This document shows, in pieces, positions 22,618 to 32,845 of a stretch of 57,500 nucleotides of DNA. This stretch comes from Neocallimastix lanati (nom. inval.) (Eukaryota > Neocallimastigomycota > Neocallimastigomycetes > Neocallimastigales > Neocallimastigaceae): contig JACVTC010000027.1 in the NCBI GenBank assembly GCA_016946835.1, forward strand, positions 557,501-615,000. Direction: 5' to 3'. The notes beneath the pieces were generated by a model. That model was not told where the DNA came from, did not search any database, and was given only the letters and a program-made list of their open reading frames with translations. Every line of letters begins with the position of its first letter. Position 1 is the stretch's first letter. A program made the position numbers and the translations under genes.

Positions 22618-23557
22618 CTATTTGTTAAAAGTAGAAATTTATGATATAAAAATAAATGTTAAATTAGATTAAATTAATATGAATATACGAATCATATTAT
22701 GTAATACATTAATTAAATAAATTAACATGTATCTAAATTTAGCCACAGTTCTTGTATAAATAGAACTGGTTTTACTTTAATTGTAAATCTGAGGTTAGTT
22801 ATTAATACATAATAAACATTTATCATAAAACCCATTTTTACCTTCTAAAAGATTAAGAGTCTCAAGACTCTAATCAACTGAGCGAAAGAAGCTGACAAGT
22901 AATAGAAGATTTCAAAATGGTAATTACAAAAGACTCTTAATCAAAAAATATAAAGAAGTGAAATCTATATTACAACAGCTATAATAGCCGGAATTTTAGA
23001 AGAACTACTAGCCTTCATAACTAGCTCAATGATTACAAAAAGGAAAGGACATTACCCCCACATAAAATAAATGTGAAATTAGTAAGACCGAACAAGAATG
23101 TCACCTCTAAAATAATATGGTTAATGCTAATCCACAAAACATATAAATTATGGTTATTGCTAAACCAAAAAGCAAATATAAATTATCAATGAAGGGACAA
23201 AAAATAAACTTGTATGAAAAAAATTCATCGTAGTCGGCATATATAATTTAAAACTAAATAAATTTAAACTTCTTTGAAGCAAACTAGATTTTTGTATAAA
23301 CAGAAAATCAAGTTTGAGGGGGAATGTTAAAAGTAGAAATTTATGATATAAAAATAAATGTTAAATTAGATTAAATTAATATGAATATACGAATCATATT
23401 ATGTAATACATTAATTAAATAAATTAACATGTATCTAAATTTAGCCACAGTTCTTGTATAAATAGAACTGGTTTTACTTTAATTGTAAATCTGAGGTTAG
23501 TTATTAATACATAATAAACATTTATCATAAAACCCATTTTTACCTTCTAAAACTATT
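22618..23557 (+). mobile_element. Non-autonomous LTR retrotransposon (TRIM type), intact
   Basis: Two identical 228-bp LTRs (22623-22850 and 23325-23552, starting TGTTAAAAG, ending CTTCTAAAA) enclose 474 bp without coding capacity. CTATT is duplicated at 22618-22622 and 23553-23557. The LTR contains a TATA-like TATAAATAG (about 22755). The primer-binding site starts directly after the 5' LTR (22851, GATTAAGAGTCTC) and is antisense to the anticodon and D arms of a tRNA-Lys(CUU). The polypurine tract AGTTTGAGGGGGAA (23311-23324) abuts the 3' LTR. Orientation is given by PBS and PPT. It must depend on proteins of another element; a Ty1/copia relic lies at 47.1 kb. Identical LTRs indicate a recent insertion. 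Confidence 0.92.
22851..22888 (+). promoter_or_regulatory. Primer-binding site antisense to half of tRNA-Lys(CUU)
   Basis: The first 38 bases after the 5' LTR are complementary to a tRNA 5' half. Their reverse complement contains GCTCAGTTGATTAGAG (D arm) and GAGACTCTTAATC (anticodon arm with CTT). Priming would start near tRNA position 39-40, as in copia and Ty5, which use a tRNA half. The primer identity is inferred from recalled tRNA sequence. One extra base lies between the D stem and anticodon stem compared with common tRNA-Lys, and the site contains a short palindrome (AGAGTCT-C-AAGACTCT). Confidence 0.75.
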
Positions 23558-23591
23558 GACTCTTTATCTGTCTATAATAGATTATTTTTGT

Positions 23592-23786
23592 ACATTTTGT
23601 ATACATTATCTTCATTATATACATTGTCTTGTCTTATTTTATTATTTTTCTTAAATAATTATTCATATTATTTTGCATATTTTGATATAAAATAATAATA
23701 AAATAAGAAAAATATGTATAATAATATGAATAGTTATTAAGTAAAAAATAATAATGTATATATTAAAGGTAATGTATACAAAATAT
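23592..23786. repeat. Imperfect long inverted repeat, about 195 bp
   Basis: Arms of about 90 bp: ATTTTGTATACATTATCTT (from 23593) pairs with AAGGTAATGTATACAAAAT (ending about 23784), and TTATTCATATTATT pairs with AATAATATGAATAG-TT. The centre is TTTTGATATAAAA. It is a fold-back element, possibly a MITE; no target duplication was established. It sits 35 bp from the 3' LTR of the TRIM element. Confidence 0.75.
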
Positions 23787-25442
23787 AAGATATTAATGCA
23801 TTATTCTTTTTAAAAATCTTTTTTAAAATAATTTATCTAAATTATTTACATATATAAGTTTTCATAGCATAATTTTTTTTTTTTTTAAGACATATATATA
23901 TAACAGAAATTACAATAAGAATATTTTCACTTAAATAAGAATTTGTATTATAAAAAATATATATTTCAATACATTTATTTATTTTATATAATCATTTAAT
24001 TTATAAATAAAAATACATAAACTATTGCTTTTCTTAAGAGTCAGGAATTTATGGTTTATAATTATATCAATTTTATTAATATATTTTATGATAAAGAGTT
24101 ACTAGCACTTAATTATTCTAAATTAAATGCTTTTATATTAATAAAATGTGGCATATATATTTATTATATTACAATATGTTTCAATACATTTGTAGCTTAT
24201 TTTTTATGCATTTCACATATTCTAACAGCTTTTTTTAAGCATAGTATTTTATGAGAGCTGTTTTACTATTTCATGTATGAACCTTATTGACATTATATTT
24301 TATTAGCCATTGAAATAATAAATTAAATTGATATATTTATTAACCTATATTAAGAAATAAATAATCAATACATTTACATATTATATATATATTATATAAA
24401 AATTATATAATAACTTTAATAATTATGTTAAATTTTTTTTTTTTTTGACATTAATTACATAATACATAAGTTTGTAATTTTTATATGAAATAAAGTTCAT
24501 TTTTAAATTAAAAAATTGAAAAAAAAAAAGAAAATTAAAAATAAAAAATAAAAAATAAAAAATAAAATAAAATAGAATTAATTTGTATATAAAATATGAC
24601 ACATAAATAATATATAATATTCAATTAATATTTACTTAATAGTATTAAAACAAAGCTAAAATATATTATATTTTGGTTTTGTTTGATTTATACATTTATT
24701 TTAATTTATATTTATTTATTAATTTTATTTTTTGAAATATATATATATATATAAATTTTTTTATTATTATTATTTTTTTTTTCAAAAAAAAAAAAAAAAA
24801 AAAAAATAATAATAATAATAAAAAAAAAAAAAAAAAAAAAAAAAAGGGAAAGAATAATGATAAATTGATAAACCAAATATACTTTTGTTATTTTGTGTAT
24901 ATCTTAAAAAACAAATAATAATTACTTTTGTTTTTTAAAAGTATAAATTTTAAATTAATTTCAATATTATAAAATTTCAAATAAAATCATAAAATATTAA
25001 TTTAAGCCAAAATTTATAATAATAATAATAATAATAATATTGTTATTTAGTTTAATGAAAACATAAATCTGTGACGGAAAAAAAAAAAAAAAAGAACTAT
25101 AATTAAAAATAAAAATAAAAATAAATAAATAATATAGTATAAATTATTATTATATAAAATTATAAATAGTGTAATTTAACAGGTCTTTTTTTTATTTTTT
25201 ATCTCTATACACTCTTAAATTAAAGAGTATTTATACTATATATATGTATATTTAAACGAATAAATAGAACAAGTCTATATACCTATTATAATTGAATAAA
25301 TTAATATAACATAAAATAAATAAATAAAAAAAAAAAAAAAAAGGAATATCGATTTCTTTAGTAAAACTCTAACCGAATTTTACTGATGTTGACTGAAAAA
25401 AAATAAATAAAAAAATAAAAAATAAAAAATAAAATATAGAAA

Positions 25443-25473
<31 letters not shown>

Positions 25474-25531
25474 AAATAAATAAAAATAAATAAAAAATAT
25501 AATTCAAAACTAATTAATAATCAGAAAAAAT
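23787..25531. other. Gene-free region upstream of the first sugar transporter
   Basis: A/T-rich with poly(A) and AAT/AAAT microsatellites (24786-24845, 25437-25500). A 67-codon open frame at 24051-24254 encodes only a hydrophobic, Ile/Tyr-rich chain with no family and no credible context; it is not annotated as a gene. A G+C-bearing patch at 25331-25395 lies 140-200 bp upstream of the transporter start and may be promoter. Confidence 0.5.
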
Positions 25532-27364
25532 ATGAAAGCAAAAAAAAAAATCTTTTCCAATAAAATCAAATTTAAAAATTTTAATTTTATTGCTGCAATT
25601 ATAGTAGCAGGTGCAGGCTTTCTTTATGGTTATGATATAAGTCTAATAAAGGTAGTGTTTATGATGGACGCTTTTCGAATATGGTTCCGATTGGCTACTT
25701 GGGATGGTAATTACCGTAACGATAATGGTACATTAATTACTGTTCTTAATAATGGAGCCAGACCAAAATATCGTTATTTAGTTGAAACAGAGAATAACAA
25801 TTTTGTTGAAGGTGTTATCACAGCAGGTTATGTTTTTGGTACTATTTTTGGAGCTTTAATAGTATCTTATATGGGAGATAAGATGGGTCGTAGAAAAACT
25901 ATAATTTTTAGTTCAATAATTTTTTCAGTTGGTGCTTTCGTACAAGCTTGTTCATTTCATTCGGCTATTTTTTTAAGTGTTGGTCGTTTTATTTTAGGAT
26001 TATCTATTGGAGGTTTTACAGTTATCTGTCCGGTTTATATTTCAGAACTTATTCCAGCAAAATCAAGAGGTGAAATTTCCTATATCTATTATATGTTTAT
26101 GATTGGAGGTATTGTCTTTTCTGCAATTCTTAATGCAATTATTCTTTATTTAATGAATATTGATAATACAAAGGAATTAAATGTTACTAGGAATAATGCT
26201 TCAGAATCAATTAATAATTTGGAGTGGAGACTTGCATTTTTTATACAAGCATTTTTGGGTTCAATTTATTCAGCTGTAGTTTACGTCATTCCAAAATCAC
26301 CAAGATGGTTATGTTTTAAAGAACGTAATGTTGAAGCTATACATACCTTGGCTAATATTTATAACGCTAAGATAAATGATGCTGAATTACAAGAAGAGTT
26401 TGACACTCTTAAAAATGATGCCATTGTTAATCGTGCTGTTGGGCATCAAAATTATTCAGAACTTTTAATTCCATCCATTCGTCAGCGTACTTTCAATATT
26501 ATTTTTATGAATTGTATTCAACAGTGGACAGGAATTGCCTTTTTCTTATGTTTCCACACTCAAATTTTTAGAAATATGGATGGTTCAGAAATTGAAAGGG
26601 TCTTTGTTTTTCCCATTCTAACGTTTTTTATTGCTGCTTTCCTAACATCATTTGTATGCTTTTCTCTTATTGATAGATATGGACGAAAATCATTATTATT
26701 AGTTGGTACGCTTATTATGCTGGTCATATCCTTTTATAATATTTTTGCCTTTCCATTCCAACCTCAAGAGAAACTTCCTTCTAATTCTACCCCTCTATAT
26801 TCAAAAATCAAAAATTGTAAAGTAAAATCGGGTACATCATTCCATCATGATAATGACTTAGGCATTGATCTATTTAATGATGAATGTCATGAATTTGTCT
26901 ATTTCTGTCCTCAAAGTGCAGATAGAATTTCATGGGATAAGGATATTAGCAAATCAACTTATAAAGATATAACAAAGAAATTTGACGAATTTTGTAAAAT
27001 TGCTAATGATGCTTCATCTAGATCAGTTAGTAAGGACATAAGTAAAATTAGTATTCATTTCTTCATTTGTATTTATATTAGTACCTGGTTACCAGTACCA
27101 TTTATTTATAAAGCAGAAATTTTCCCACTTCGAATAAGAATGAAAGGTTCAGCTGTAGGTACTATCACCAATCGAATTAATTATTTAATCATCATGGCTA
27201 TCTATCCATATCTTTATCGATCATGGGGATCAAAAATAGTATTTCTTTTCACCTTCGCCTGTGTTATTGGTTCAATCTTTACCATTATTTCCTGTACAGA
27301 ATGTAAAGGTGTTTCATTAGAAAAAATGGAGGAAAAAATGAGTGGTAAAGTCGTGGAATCCTAA
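25532..27364 (+). CDS. Sugar-porter family transporter (MFS) with long Cys-bearing loop
   Basis: An uninterrupted 610-residue frame in the MFS sugar porter family, expected to move hexose or another sugar across the plasma membrane. Signature elements: GYDISL in TM1, GDKMGRRK after TM2, ISELIPAKSRGEI (the PAKxRG motif), PKSPRWLC in place of PESPRWL, QQWTGIAFF in TM7, DRYGRKS between TM8 and TM9, FIYKAEIFPLRIRMKG after TM10, and ECKGVSLEKMEEK in place of PETKG. Compared with the paralogue at 34.4 kb it has an insertion of about 80 residues with four cysteines before TM10 (about 410-495). The start ATG follows a long A-rich leader. The substrate cannot be read from sequence. Confidence 0.9.
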   Translation: MKAKKKIFSNKIKFKNFNFIAAIIVAGAGFLYGYDISLIKVVFMMDAFRIWFRLATWDGNYRNDNGTLITVLNNGARPKYRYLVETENNNFVEGVITAGYVFGTIFGALIVSYMGDKMGRRKTIIFSSIIFSVGAFVQACSFHSAIFLSVGRFILGLSIGGFTVICPVYISELIPAKSRGEISYIYYMFMIGGIVFSAILNAIILYLMNIDNTKELNVTRNNASESINNLEWRLAFFIQAFLGSIYSAVVYVIPKSPRWLCFKERNVEAIHTLANIYNAKINDAELQEEFDTLKNDAIVNRAVGHQNYSELLIPSIRQRTFNIIFMNCIQQWTGIAFFLCFHTQIFRNMDGSEIERVFVFPILTFFIAAFLTSFVCFSLIDRYGRKSLLLVGTLIMLVISFYNIFAFPFQPQEKLPSNSTPLYSKIKNCKVKSGTSFHHDNDLGIDLFNDECHEFVYFCPQSADRISWDKDISKSTYKDITKKFDEFCKIANDASSRSVSKDISKISIHFFICIYISTWLPVPFIYKAEIFPLRIRMKGSAVGTITNRINYLIIMAIYPYLYRSWGSKIVFLFTFACVIGSIFTIISCTECKGVSLEKMEEKMSGKVVES

Positions 27365-27489
27365 AAAATAAATAAATACAGTAAAAAAAAATGATAATAA
27401 TAAAAATAAAAAAAAAAAGAAAATTTATTATTATAAATTATTCAACGTAAAATTTAAACCTAATAATTTAATATTTTATTTTCTATTTC

Positions 27490-27526
<37 letters not shown>

Positions 27527-27723
27527 CGTTATAATTTTATCACTGTCTATATATATATATATTTATATATATATATAAAAGATAATACCTTAATTTTGAT
27601 TAAAATTTTTAAAATTTAAAAATTGAAATAAATAATAAAATAAAATAATAAAATTAATATATATATTAATAAATAAATAAAAATAAAAAATTAAAACATT
27701 TATCAATTATACCTATAATATTT

Positions 27724-27765
<42 letters not shown>

Positions 27766-30736
27766 CCAAATTAATCTTTTTTTTTTTTTTTACTGAATAT
27801 AAAAATAATCTTAAAAAAATATACATAAAGTCTTAAAAAAAAAAAAAAAATATGATCGTTTATAAATAATTCATTATTTAAAATATATATATATATATAT
27901 TGGTGTGTGTTTTTAATAGAATTGAATTTATAAAAATATTGTTATTTTAATATTAATATTGTTTTTTAAATATATATATTTTTTGTTTGTTCGAGGTGAA
28001 GTAGTTTATAATAATGAAAAATTTTATATTAATATTTATTGTAATCGTAAAAATAAAAATATATATATATATATTTATATATTATAAATAATTATATATT
28101 TTGACTATAGGAATATAAAGAGTTTCATGCTAAAACTGAAGAAATAAAACATAAAATAATTAAATAATTCTGGAATCAATTCTTAAAATAGAAGGATTCT
28201 TTTTTTAAAAAAAAAAATTAGTTATGAAAAAGTAACAGATTAAAATATTTTAATAATTAAAATATTAAAAAAATAATAATAATAAAATAAAAATAAAAAT
28301 AAGAATAAAACAAAAAAAGAAATAAAATTTTAATAATTAAAATCTTAAATAAAAATAAAAATAATAAAACATAAAAAGAATAATAATTTATGTTTTTTTT
28401 TTTTTTTTTTTTGAAAAACCAAATACATTTTACATTAAAAAATTTTTAAATAAACTTCATAGATTTAACAAATTGAAAAACATATATATAGATAAATTAT
28501 AATTGTTATATTTAATATTTATTAGCATCATTATCACTTTTATTATTATAACTATTCTTATTATTCTTATTATCATTAGTTTTATTTTTACTATAATAAT
28601 ATTTAAAATTAATTATTTAATATTCTTAATATTTATCATTTAATTATTTAATTATTTAATTATTTAATTATTTAATTATTTAATTATTTAATTATTTATT
28701 ATTTATTATTAAATAATTTTTACCATATTTAGAAAAAAGTTATACTATAATAAAAAATATAAATGTTAATAATATATAATAATTTTAATATTTTATATAT
28801 TTATCTTTTTATTTTTTTTTTTATATTTTTGTTAATATATTTAATATGTTAATATATTTAATACAATATCTAATATTTAATATTTATTATAATTTATTAT
28901 TCAATTATTTATATTTATTATTTAATATTACTTTTATTTGAAACATTAAGGAAGTCATAGAATAAGTAATATAAGTAACATTAAAAATATATAATAAATA
29001 GCTAAATATTTGTAATATTTGTTATATATTTTTAATGTTATTTATATTACTTATTCTACGATATAAAAGACGTATTCCTTAAGATTTCATAAATGAATAA
29101 ATAAAAGTAATTGATAATAATTAGTTACTTAAATTATTTATAAATACTTATTTTGAAAATCTCGAAATTTTTATTATTACATTCAATCAATTTCCAATTA
29201 ACGTACCAAAATAAATAAATAAATAAAGGAATTTTCGAATATAATAAACATTCTTAATTATTTTTATTTATTTTTATTTATTTATTTATTATTTATTTAT
29301 TTATTTATTTATTATTTATTTATATATTATTATTTATTTATCTACTTATTTATTATTTATTATTAATTTTTTTAATTATTATTAATATAATAAATTATCA
29401 AAAAGACCTTTCTTTAATAATTTTCCTTGTTTTTTCAATAGAATTCCTATTAATATTATTATTTAAATAGTTTATATAAATAGGGTATTGTGAAAAAAAA
29501 CAAATATAACTAAATAGTTAAATTTAAATTAATGAAATAGTATAAATATTATAAATACTACTAATAATTTTTTTTTTTTTAAATACATTTTAAAAAAAAA
29601 TTATACAATACGAAATTTATTGAATTTAAATAATAATATATGATTATTTATATTATTTATTTCAATTGTTCGAGAATATATATTAAAATTTTATTGATTT
29701 TAATTTATAAGATATATTTTAATTATTCCTATTGATTTATTTACTTAAATTATATTGTTAATTAATGTATAATATATTATGAAATACCTTATATAACAAT
29801 AGAAACTTACAAAATATATTTATTATATATCCTCGTTATTGATTTGATAACAATATATTAAATTTAATTTAAATTTATTCAATAATGTTGAAATTGTATA
29901 TATTAAAGTTATATATCCCTTTATTATGCTAATATATATAAGTCATACATATTAATATATTTTTTATATTATTTTGTGATAAATAATAAAATATAAAATA
30001 TAAAAAAAAAAAAAATTGATTTATTAATATTCCATAAGTGTTAATGTTGATTTAATAAACATAAAAAATAATATTAATAAAAAAACTTAAACATATATTG
30101 ATATAGTACTGTTTTTATTAAATTTCATATATTTAATACATTTTAATATCGACCAATTTATTACATTTTGTTACATTGTATTTTGCATTTAATTAAATGA
30201 AGTACATGTTGTATTACTTTATAATGAAAAAAAAAATTATAAATCTATATAGCCAAACTTTTTTTTTTGTGCATTATTTATTTATTATTTATTATTTATA
30301 TATTATTATTTATTATTATTTATATTTATTATTTATTATTATTTATTATTTATTATTATAATATAGTTATAAATTTTAATAAATAGTCATGAATAAAGAA
30401 ATAAATAAAATTTTATTTAATAATAATTAATAAACGCTAAATAATATTTTTTTTTATCTTATATATATAAATTTTTATATAATAATTAAACAATAAATAA
30501 TTAAAAATTATATATGTTTTATTAATATTTATATATATCAAAGCTCCTATTTCAGGTTAAAAGGTTTTATAACTATCCAATAATAAGGCTTTTAATTTAT
30601 TATTATTTTCGAAATTACAAAATCATATAAAAGGACAAAAAATTTTTTATTTTACTTTTTTGTAATATTTAAAACAAAAGTTATTAAATAAATAAAAAAC
30701 TATCAATTTTATTAATACTTAAAATCAAATAATAAA
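27365..30736. other. 3.4-kb gene-free A/T-rich region
   Basis: No coding frame. It holds dT tracts (27497-27526, 28394-28412), AT dinucleotide runs (27728-27758), a TTTAATTA repeat (28636-28695), a TTTATTTA repeat (29265-29350) and the MITE-like fold-back at 28946-29082. The last 200 bp form the cofilin 5' region. Confidence 0.5.
28946..29082. mobile_element. MITE-like fold-back element, 137 bp
   Basis: The ends are TTAAGGAAGTC and GACGTATTCCTTAA, an inverted pair of TTAAGGAA. Inside, AGAATAAGTAATATAAGTAA plus CATTAAAAATATATAA is mirrored by TTATATATTTTTAATG plus TTATTTATATTACTTATTCT with one mismatch, around a short loop. The right arm has an extra stretch of about 15 bases. The TTAA ends would fit a TTAA-target transposon derivative, but TTAA is common in this DNA, so the family is not assigned. 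Confidence 0.6.
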
Positions 30737-31499
30737 ATGGTAAATAGAAATTTTATATGGATTAAAATTAATTAATAAAGAAAAATAAAAAATAAATAAT
30801 AAAAAATGATTTGAATTATAAAACAATATATAAGAAAACGGAAAAAAACTATATTTATTTTGGAGTTAATAATAAAAAATAAAAAATAAAAGTAAACAAA
30901 TATAAATAAAAAGATTGATCAGGAAATTGAAAATGAAGGATAAATAAAAAATACAATTAGAAAATTAAAGATGATTAGAAGAAAATAAAATAAGAAAAAA
31001 AATTAAAAAAAAATTAAAACGAATTAATACTAATTGTTTATTTGAATTATTTTAATAATAAATATAAAAAAAATTGATTAATTAGGCTGCTTCAGGAGTT
31101 GGTGTTAAGGATGAATGTTATACTGCTTACCAAGATTTAAAGCTCGGTCGTAAATTAAAGTATATTATTTACAAGATTTCTGACAACCTTAAGGAAGTCG
31201 AAGTCGAAAAGACCGGAGAAGGAGCTGATTACGACGAATTCTTAAGTGACCTTCCACAAGATAACTGTCGTTACGCTGTTTACGATTTTGAATACACTAA
31301 CGAAGAAGGTGGTAAGAGATCCAAAATTGTCTTCTACACCTGGTCTCCAGATGTTGCTAGAATTAAGATGAAGATGATTTACGCTGCTACCAAGGAAGCT
31401 ATTAAGAAGAAGCTCGATGGTATTTACGTCGAAATCCAATGCACTGACTTAGCTGAAGCCTCCTACGAAACTGTTTTAGAAAAGGTTAACAGAAAGTAA
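30737..31499 (+). CDS. COF1: Cofilin / actin-depolymerising factor
   Basis: Exon 1 is only the initiator ATG (30737-30739), followed by GTAAAT. After a 346-bp intron (30740-31085) exon 2 (31086-31499) encodes the remaining 137 residues, giving 138 in total. The sequence is a standard single ADF-H domain: ASGVGVKDECYTAYQDLKLG at the N-terminus with the regulatory Ser, KYIIYKISDN, CRYAVYDFEYTNEEGGKRSKI, FYTWSPDVARIKMKMIYAA with the actin-binding long helix, and IQCTDLAEASYETVLEKV. It severs and recycles actin filaments in the cytoplasm. Codon use is strongly biased to C-ending and preferred codons compared with its neighbours, as expected for high expression. An early intron also occurs in yeast COF1. 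Confidence 0.93.
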
Positions 31500-32070
31500 A
31501 TTTAAATAATTACTTGTAAAACCAATTCTATAACAAAAATTTTTTGAACTTTTTTTTTTAAATAAATAAAAAAAAATCGATTATCATTATCTTTATCAAA
31601 TCATAAAATATAAAAAGAAAAAAAAATATTTATTTCATAGTTTTATTTAAAAGAATTATATATAATAAATATATATATATTTTTATTTTAAATAAAAAGG
31701 ATACATGTAAAATATAAAAAACAATTAATAAATCATTATCATAAATACTAATTAAAAAGTAAAAGAAATAGTATATTTTTTTTTAAGAAGATAAATACAA
31801 TATATATTAAAAAATAAAAAAAAAAAATACAAAGAAACTAAAACTTGTACTGTATGTACTGTTTATTTATTTTTCTTTAAATTTGTTTATTAGAAAAAAT
31901 ATTTATATATAGTGTAAATAAAATAGTATAAAGATAATAAGTATTTAAAGTGTTCAGTAAGAATTGAAAACAAATGTTAAAAAAAAAAAATTATAATAAA
32001 ATAAAAAAAATAAAAAATGAAAAATAAAATTAAAAATAGACCTTATTTTAAAGTGTTAACCATCAAATTT
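31500..32070. other. Gene-free spacer 3' of cofilin
   Basis: A/T-rich, with no coding frame and no repeats beyond short A runs. Confidence 0.6.
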
Positions 32071-32302
32071 ATGTATTATTTCCAATTTTATCTAATTTTT
32101 ATTTTCTTTTAGTGCTGGAGTTCTAAGAATACCAGAGACTTTTGTGGTAAGAAAATTAGAGTAAGTAATAATGAAAATGAAAGAAGTCTTACTGCTTTAG
32201 TTATTGTTATAAAGATTAAAGTTCGTAATAATTGCGGCTATAAAAAAAAAAAAAAAAAAAAATTTAGTTATTGTTAAGTGTGGTACTTGTTCTTATTTTT
32301 AA
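32071..32302 (+). pseudogene. Fragment of an expansin/barwin-like (DPBB) secreted protein
   Basis: From 32113 the frame reads CWSSKNTRDFCGKKIRVSNN and continues to SLTALVIV. After a short insertion it resumes as VIVKCGTCSYF and stops at 32300. CGKKIRVSNNENGKS-type sequence followed by V-KCG-C is characteristic of double-psi beta-barrel proteins of the barwin/expansin superfamily in fungi. Upstream, ATG 32071 opens a signal-like MYYFQFYLIFIFF that meets TAG at 32110-32112; the same TTTTAG could be a splice acceptor. The frame is broken by the 53-bp retroinsertion at 32210-32262, and the C-terminal half is missing. Confidence 0.6.
32196..32276 (+). mobile_element. Tiny 53-bp retroinsertion with 14-bp target duplication
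   Basis: TTTAGTTATTGTTA occurs at 32196-32209 and 32263-32276. Between them is TAAAGATTAAAGTTCG (from 32210), then TAATAATTGCGGCTAT and about 21 A. The unique part is only about 32 bp, so this is an extreme 5' truncation. A similar 3' end, TAAAGTTTAAAGTTCGCAAT with AATTACGACAGTTC and A8, lies at 32861-32898, so the source is a repeated element. Confidence 0.8.
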
Positions 32303-32504
32303 GTGTATAATATTAATAATTATTAATAATGATAACATTTGCAATAATGTTGTTAATAATAGTAATATGTTACTAATAATACTTGTTAATACAGGGTTAT
32401 ATTGAATTGAAGGATTTTCTAATGGGAATAGCTTTTTTTATTATTTATGTGTTTTTTTTTTTTTTTTTTTTTTTGTTTTACAAAAAAAAATATTCATGTA
32501 ATTA

Positions 32505-32803
32505 ATAAATGAATAGCCAAGAGCGTCGACGTTGAAATGATAAGGTATGGATTTTCACCTACTGGTGAAAAAACTAATACAGATTCGTTAGATAACACTA
32601 ATTCCGAAATTATTACTCGCAATAACGGACGTGGTGTTATCATCGAGGAATGGGAAAAGTTAGAGGCTATTGCTTCTAATATACTTTTATAATTATATAA
32701 TATATAATATTAATATTTTATTTCATGTATTTTATTATTTTTATTTTTCTTTAAAATCATGTAATTTTATTATTATTATAAATTAAATAAAGTTTTCTCT
32801 AAG

Positions 32804-32843
<40 letters not shown>
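32505..32843 (+). mobile_element. Truncated LINE 3' end with poly(A)
   Basis: It begins near 32505 and contains AGCCAAGAGCGTCGACGTTG, then AAATGATAAGGTATGG (32517-32550). In frame this reads SVDVEMIRYGFSPTG and continues to EEWEKLEAIASNILL before TAA (about 32689). This corresponds to the C-terminal KSVDVVLIRH region of the LINE at 16.9 kb, but the sequence beyond the box differs, so it represents another LINE subfamily. The 3' end is AATAAAGTTTTCTCTAAGTCTA followed by about 36 A. No clear target duplication was found. Confidence 0.8.

Positions 32844-32845
<2 letters not shown>

Noticed and set aside
24051-24254. 67-codon plus-strand frame
   Set aside because: Only Ile/Tyr-rich hydrophobic residues; nothing in context supports a gene.
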